From: JAHJBR01 sp040757035
GTDB lineage: Archaea > Micrarchaeota > Micrarchaeia > Anstonellales > Bilamarchaeaceae
NCBI GenBank assembly: GCA_040757035.1
Contig: JBFLYM010000020.1
Coordinates: 1-15,482 of the forward strand
Reading direction: 5' to 3'
DNA: 15,482 nt
Shown here: piece by piece, positions 12,454 through 15,482 of the stretch
How the letters are laid out: every line of letters begins with the position of its first letter
Numbering within the stretch: position 1 is the first letter of the stretch
Notes under the pieces: model-generated
Database searches by the model: none
The model's input: only the letters and a program-made list of their open reading frames with translations
Told to the model about the DNA's origin: nothing
Made by a program: the position numbers and the translations under genes

Positions 12454-13785
12454 ATGAAACTAAATGATGAATTTATTTTAGCGGCAGAAGAAGCAAAAAA
12501 AGTCGCGTTCAGTTTTTCAGATCCGCTTATTGTACATCATTATGACGCCGATGGGTTGTCTTCTGGTGCAATAGTGAAGAACGCATTTGTGCTTGCGAAC
12601 CTGAAACACCGGATGCTAGGAATAAAAAAATTAAACGATGCTATAATAGAAAAATTGCGCAATGAAAAAGAAATTATTTTTGTTGATTTGGGCAACAACG
12701 AACGCGTGCGGGAGCTCAAAGATGTAATTATCATTGATCATCATCAACTCAAGGATAATGGAAAACATCAGATTAATCCATTCATGTACGGAATTGATGG
12801 CGGAAGCGAGCTAAGTTCAAGTGGAACCGCATACGTTGTTTTCAGAAATAACGCTGATTTAGGATTAATCGGAGCGCTTGGAGACATGCAATATCCGCTT
12901 CAAGGTGCGAACAAAACGATATGCGAGGAAGGAATAAATAAAGGAGAGATAAAAAAAAGCGTTGATTTGCGATTTTATGGGCGATATTCGCGTCCGCTCG
13001 CACAATTTCTTGCATACAATGATGAACCCTTTATTCCAGGAATTTCGTATAATGAGGAGCGCGCGCAACTGTTGCTTGAAAGTTTAAAAATAGAACAGAA
13101 AAAAAATGAAAATGAACAGTGTGGACAATGTGAACAATGGCGAGTTTATCACGACCTTGTTTTTGAAGAACGACAAAAATTGATATCCGCAATTGCAGAA
13201 CTGCTTTCGCAATATGGAAGAAAATATACACTTATTGGGGAAGTGTATGATTTACCTAAAAGACCGGTAAAACTTTGCGATGCGCACGAATTTTCAACAA
13301 TATTAAATGCATGCGGAAGGCATGGAAAACCTGAACTCGGAATCGCCATATGTCTTGGCGATGAAGCGGGATATTCTGAAGCGCTGGATTTTCTTATACT
13401 TCATAAGCGTATGATAAAAGAAGGAATTTCGTTTGCTAAAAAATCTATAATTGATTTAGGTGTATTTCTTTTTCTTGATGCGCGCGGAGTGATAGACGAA
13501 GGAATAATTGGAACGGTGTGCGGCATGGTACTTCAAAATGAGAATAAACCAATAATTGGAATCGCAAACGGCGAAAATGGAGATATAAAGGTTTCAACTC
13601 GTACATATAAAAGAACAGGAATAAACTTAGGAATTCTTGTTTCAGAAGCAAGCAAAAACATAGGCGGATCAGGAGGCGGTCATGCTGTTGCTGCTGGAGC
13701 GAGCGTCCCAAAAGACAAATTAAACGAATTTTTAATCGCAATGAAAGAAACTATAACGAGACAAATTCGTCAAAAAGCGAAATGA
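12454..13785 (+). CDS. DHH/DHHA1 phosphoesterase, RecJ-like
   Basis: A 443-aa protein of the DHH superfamily. The metal-binding DHH domain shows HHYDADGLSSG (28-38, with the DxD pair), FVDLG (about 76-80) and IIDHHQ (93-98), then LIGALGDMQ. The C-terminal DHHA1 domain holds the substrate-binding Gly-rich motif GGSGGGHAVAAGA (about 407-419). Archaeal proteins of this type are single-strand nucleases of the RecJ/GAN/Cdc45 group, acting in replication with GINS or on RNA ends; which one cannot be told here. The region at about 218-230 carries a short Cys/Gln tandem insert (EQC-GQC-EQW). The frame is open from TTG 12433, but ATG 12454 has GTGA (12445-12448) upstream and a better N-terminus. Confidence 0.88.
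   Translation: MKLNDEFILAAEEAKKVAFSFSDPLIVHHYDADGLSSGAIVKNAFVLANLKHRMLGIKKLNDAIIEKLRNEKEIIFVDLGNNERVRELKDVIIIDHHQLKDNGKHQINPFMYGIDGGSELSSSGTAYVVFRNNADLGLIGALGDMQYPLQGANKTICEEGINKGEIKKSVDLRFYGRYSRPLAQFLAYNDEPFIPGISYNEERAQLLLESLKIEQKKNENEQCGQCEQWRVYHDLVFEERQKLISAIAELLSQYGRKYTLIGEVYDLPKRPVKLCDAHEFSTILNACGRHGKPELGIAICLGDEAGYSEALDFLILHKRMIKEGISFAKKSIIDLGVFLFLDARGVIDEGIIGTVCGMVLQNENKPIIGIANGENGDIKVSTRTYKRTGINLGILVSEASKNIGGSGGGHAVAAGASVPKDKLNEFLIAMKETITRQIRQKAK
13114..13140 (+). repeat. 9-bp x3 in-frame repeat in the DHH gene
   Basis: GAACAGTGT, GGACAATGT and GAACAATGG follow each other and encode EQC-GQC-EQW in the linker between the DHH and DHHA1 parts. Confidence 0.6.
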
Positions 13786-13809
13786 AAATAATAATATTTA
13801 AATATATAC

Positions 13810-13820
13810 TTTAAATATAA
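13810..13820 (+). promoter_or_regulatory. TATA box of the 13841 gene (leaderless)
   Basis: TTTAAATATAA is centred 26 nt before the ATG at 13841. No Shine-Dalgarno is present, so the transcript is probably leaderless. Confidence 0.5.
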
Positions 13821-13840
13821 ATTTTCAGTTTCCTTAATTG

Positions 13841-14482
13841 ATGGTGCAAATGAATCAGATTAAAGTTATTCCTGTGCATATTCCTGCGCAAAATCAGAGA
13901 GGAGTTATTGGACGATATCCGCGATCTCTCCCACGATCTCTCGAATTTGGGATGCAGGTTTTACAACGTCCTCTTAATATGGGCACAAATACTCTTAGTA
14001 AAAAAAATCCATTAGTAGAACGCCATTTAGTTCCAGTAAAAAAACTGGATAAAATAACATGTTCTGGCACATCGACAATAACGGCTTGTGATACAACGAT
14101 ATGTTTAGGTATAAATAATTTGCAACAACCTACTACTTTAGAGGCACAGAGTATTCTACAACAACTTACCACCAATTTAGGAACAACGAATATTAGTGGA
14201 GGGCTATTCTCTGGAGATATTAAGGCCTGGATAAAGAGCAATATTCGTGATATTTTCATGTGGATAAGGATAGGACCTTATGTGCACAGATGGTATAGAC
14301 TAGTGAGGAAGAAGATACGCCAATACTATGATAACATAATGACGATAAAAATTATCACACCAGCAATGACGCGCATATTAAATAAATTGTTAGAAATAAC
14401 CAAAGCAAAAGTTATACAAATATTTCTCAAAGAAAAAGTAGGATCAATCCCAAGGGAGAAAGAGACACCCCCTACGCTTTAA
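13841..14482 (+). CDS. Orphan Thr/Ser-rich protein
   Basis: A 213-aa protein from ATG 13841 (leaderless by TATA spacing; TTG 13838 and ATG 13850 are alternatives). I do not recognise it. Residues 1-60 are Pro/Arg/Gln-rich, with a duplicated RSLP-RSLE from a 12-bp repeat at 13922. Residues about 70-125 are Thr/Ser/Asn-rich with two Cys (TITACDTTICLG). Residues about 128-200 are basic and aromatic helices (WIKSNIRDIFMWIRIGPYVHRWYRLVRKK; ILNKLLEITKAKVIQIFLK) that could bind nucleic acid or a membrane surface. It has no signal peptide. It stands alone, converging with the beta-CA-like gene after 19 nt. Its low-complexity make-up and isolation suggest a fast-evolving, lineage-specific gene. Confidence 0.6.
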   Translation: MVQMNQIKVIPVHIPAQNQRGVIGRYPRSLPRSLEFGMQVLQRPLNMGTNTLSKKNPLVERHLVPVKKLDKITCSGTSTITACDTTICLGINNLQQPTTLEAQSILQQLTTNLGTTNISGGLFSGDIKAWIKSNIRDIFMWIRIGPYVHRWYRLVRKKIRQYYDNIMTIKIITPAMTRILNKLLEITKAKVIQIFLKEKVGSIPREKETPPTL

Positions 14483-14501
14483 AATACTAAATCTTTTGTT
14501 T

Positions 14502-15287
14502 CTAGGCAGTATCTTCCGAAGTCATTTCTATTTTTTCGCGCATCATATTAAAGGCATCAAGATTAAGTTCTTCTGGTACCAAGTGTACCCCATGAGTTTC
14601 TAAACTTTTTACTACAGATATGAATTTAGGAATTTTTATATCTTCTTTTAGCGCCTTGTTTGTTTCCTTGTTTGTTTTTTGTATTTCTCTAATTGATTTA
14701 ACCTGTTGGCGACAAAATTCTTCTGTAACAAGGTAAGATATCTCCTCGTCTTCATTCATTCTTATTGTATTGTATTCAATAAAATCAAAAACTTTGCTAA
14801 CTGGTTCTATACAATAACTACCTCTTTTATCTTTTTTTAGATGGCCATTTCTACGAAGGAGTCTTATAAAGCTATGAATTTTTAATTGCTCATTTTTATT
14901 ATCGGCATTATTCGGAATGGAAACAATCTTTTTAAGAAGTTCTGAACAATCTTTATCTTCCAACAAATGAGATAATAGATTCAAATTCTCAGCATTTATC
15001 TCCGGTAACTCTTCCAGCGATTTTTCAGCTATAATATACTTAATTTGAGACCATATCTCATTAGTAAATGTTATTATTTCTTCAGTATTAAGCGTATTAT
15101 TTACGTTTTTTTTAGTTGCATCTAATATTTTAGAGTTACTAAGCTCTCTGAGCTTTCTAAATAATTTTTCGATTTTTATGGAAAAATTAATATATCCGCA
15201 ATTAGTGTGCCCTTCTATAATTAAGTATTTCAATTCTGGATTTTGCAAAATTTTTTCCATCACTCCACGATTAACTGTGGCACCCAT
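14502..15287 (-). CDS. Beta-CA-like protein with a novel C-terminal region
   Basis: From the first available ATG this is 261 aa. Residues 1-45 align with the second half of a beta-carbonic anhydrase: MGATVNRGVM...YLIIEGHTNCG, with His27 and Cys30 as zinc ligands (compare RTAGNV...VVMGHEKCG in the CA at 8947). The first half of that domain, including CVDSR, is encoded directly upstream in the same frame but lies behind a TAG and has no start codon of its own (see 15288-15380). Residues 46-261 are unlike CA: helical and charged, with a winged-helix-like stretch (IHSFIRLLRRNGHLKKDKRG) and a coiled part (SIREIQKTNKETNKALKED). Function unknown. A CA-derived sensor or inactive enzyme fused to a DNA-binding-type region is one guess. 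Confidence 0.6.
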   Translation of the reverse strand: MGATVNRGVMEKILQNPELKYLIIEGHTNCGYINFSIKIEKLFRKLRELSNSKILDATKKNVNNTLNTEEIITFTNEIWSQIKYIIAEKSLEELPEINAENLNLLSHLLEDKDCSELLKKIVSIPNNADNKNEQLKIHSFIRLLRRNGHLKKDKRGSYCIEPVSKVFDFIEYNTIRMNEDEEISYLVTEEFCRQQVKSIREIQKTNKETNKALKEDIKIPKFISVVKSLETHGVHLVPEELNLDAFNMMREKIEMTSEDTA

Positions 15288-15380
15288 TTTACGTATAGTC
15301 CATATCCCTAGATCTAAATTACTACAGCGAGAATCAACACATGCTATTCTTACTACCTAAGCTCCTACTTTTTTAGGCAC
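15288..15380 (-). pseudogene. Upstream part of the beta-CA-like gene, broken by TAG
   Basis: In frame with the 14502-15287 gene, a GTG at 15380 gives MPKKVGA, then TAG (15357-15359), then VVRIACVDSRCSNLDLGIWT and IRK running into the downstream ATG. CVDSR (15341-15327) is the beta-CA zinc/Asp-Arg motif and belongs with HTNC in the next exon-less stretch, so the TAG cuts through one domain. A single base change (TAG from TAT/TAC, Tyr) would restore the gene. TAG is used as an ordinary stop by at least four genes here (the 764 and 1054 ORFs, aRF1 and eL40), so readthrough is not the default. Nonsense mutation or sequencing error is likeliest. Confidence 0.6.
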
Positions 15381-15450
15381 ATATATCAATTCTAGTTTTC
15401 TTTTTCGAGATAAAACTAGCGAAAGCTTTATTAATCTTTATGTGCCTAAA
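15372..15450. repeat. Nested inverted repeats in a divergent promoter
   Basis: Outer arms TTTAGGCACATA (15372-15383) and TATGTGCCTAAA (15439-15450) are perfect 12-bp inverted copies. Inside them CTAGTTTT (15392-15399) and AAAACTAG (15412-15419) form a second perfect 8-bp pair. The outer arms fall on the two divergent start regions (GTG 15380 minus, ATG 15458 plus). Confidence 0.85.
15419..15434 (+). promoter_or_regulatory. BRE/TATA of the rightmost gene
   Basis: GCGAAAG followed by CTTTATTAA gives a good BRE plus TATA, centred about 28 nt before ATG 15458 (leaderless). Confidence 0.5.
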
Positions 15451-15456
15451 TAGGCA
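15443..15456. promoter_or_regulatory. Operator-like palindrome TGCCTA-AA-TAGGCA
   Basis: A dyad with 6-bp arms and a 2-bp spacer lies between the TATA box and the start codon at 15458, where archaeal repressors commonly block RNA polymerase. It shares the GCCTAAA core with the outer inverted repeat. Confidence 0.5.
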
Positions 15457-15457
15457 T

Positions 15458-15482
15458 ATGAAAACCTTTGAAAGAGTAAAAA
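15458..15482 (+). CDS. Start of an unidentified gene (partial)
   Basis: ATG followed by KTFERVK up to the right edge. Support comes only from the BRE/TATA about 28 nt upstream and the palindrome in front of it. Eight residues are too few to name a family. Confidence 0.4.

Noticed and set aside
15357..15359. TAG as a recoded sense codon (e.g. pyrrolysine) across this genome.
   Set aside because: At least four genes in the window (764, 1054, aRF1, eL40) end at TAG, so general reassignment is unlikely; kept only as a local question.

Overview
The window is a compact, AT-rich piece of an archaeal chromosome. The archaeal signs are an aRF1/eRF1-type release factor, the zinc-ribbon ribosomal protein eL40, a tRNA-Thr with a 13-nt intron at 37/38, an NFACT-R protein, a RecJ/Cdc45-like DHH protein, BRE/TATA-type promoters, and several genes whose TATA box sits about 26 nt before the start codon (leaderless mRNAs). 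Small proteins, reduced versions of conserved proteins and many unrecognised genes fit a DPANN-type lineage such as Micrarchaeota. That placement is inference; no lineage marker was checked.

Layout. 1-961: end of an unknown gene, a wHTH plus MNT nucleotidyltransferase, and a small ORF resembling only the start of a HEPN partner. 1054-1809: an unrecognised gene whose last 180 bp are abruptly GC-rich. 2004-4431: pyrE and pyrF (overlapping; last two steps of UMP synthesis), then folD. 4529-7764: gatC, gatA, gatB, the amidotransferase acting on mischarged tRNA. 7822-9576: aRF1 and a beta-carbonic anhydrase. 9621-10835 (minus): an orphan ORF and a protein with only the NFACT-R part of the Rqc2/NEMF family. 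10947-11819: an unrecognised gene, converging with eL40 (minus). 12091-12175: tRNA-Thr(UGU). 12217-12402: a GC-richer coding remnant. 12454-13785: DHH phosphoesterase. 13841-14482: an orphan Thr/Ser-rich gene. 14502-15380 (minus): a beta-CA-like protein whose zinc-binding N-terminus lies behind an in-frame TAG. 15458-end: start of a divergent gene.

The middle is mainly housekeeping (pyrimidine and folate metabolism, tRNA amidation, translation termination, possibly ribosome rescue). Both ends are accessory. Three things stand out. Short tandem duplications with periods that are multiples of three recur inside conserved genes (gatA, gatB, the DHH gene, the 13841 gene), and non-coding ones sit in a divergent promoter. 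Translation factors are pared down (aRF1 without its zinc minidomain, NFACT-R without NFACT-N). The right edge has nested inverted repeats (TTTAGGCACATA / TATGTGCCTAAA) placed like operators between divergent start sites, with a near-copy at the start of the MNT gene. I did not find a clear new multi-gene system. The best candidates are the TAG-interrupted beta-CA-like gene with its palindromic divergent promoter, and the MNT gene with a truncated HEPN.
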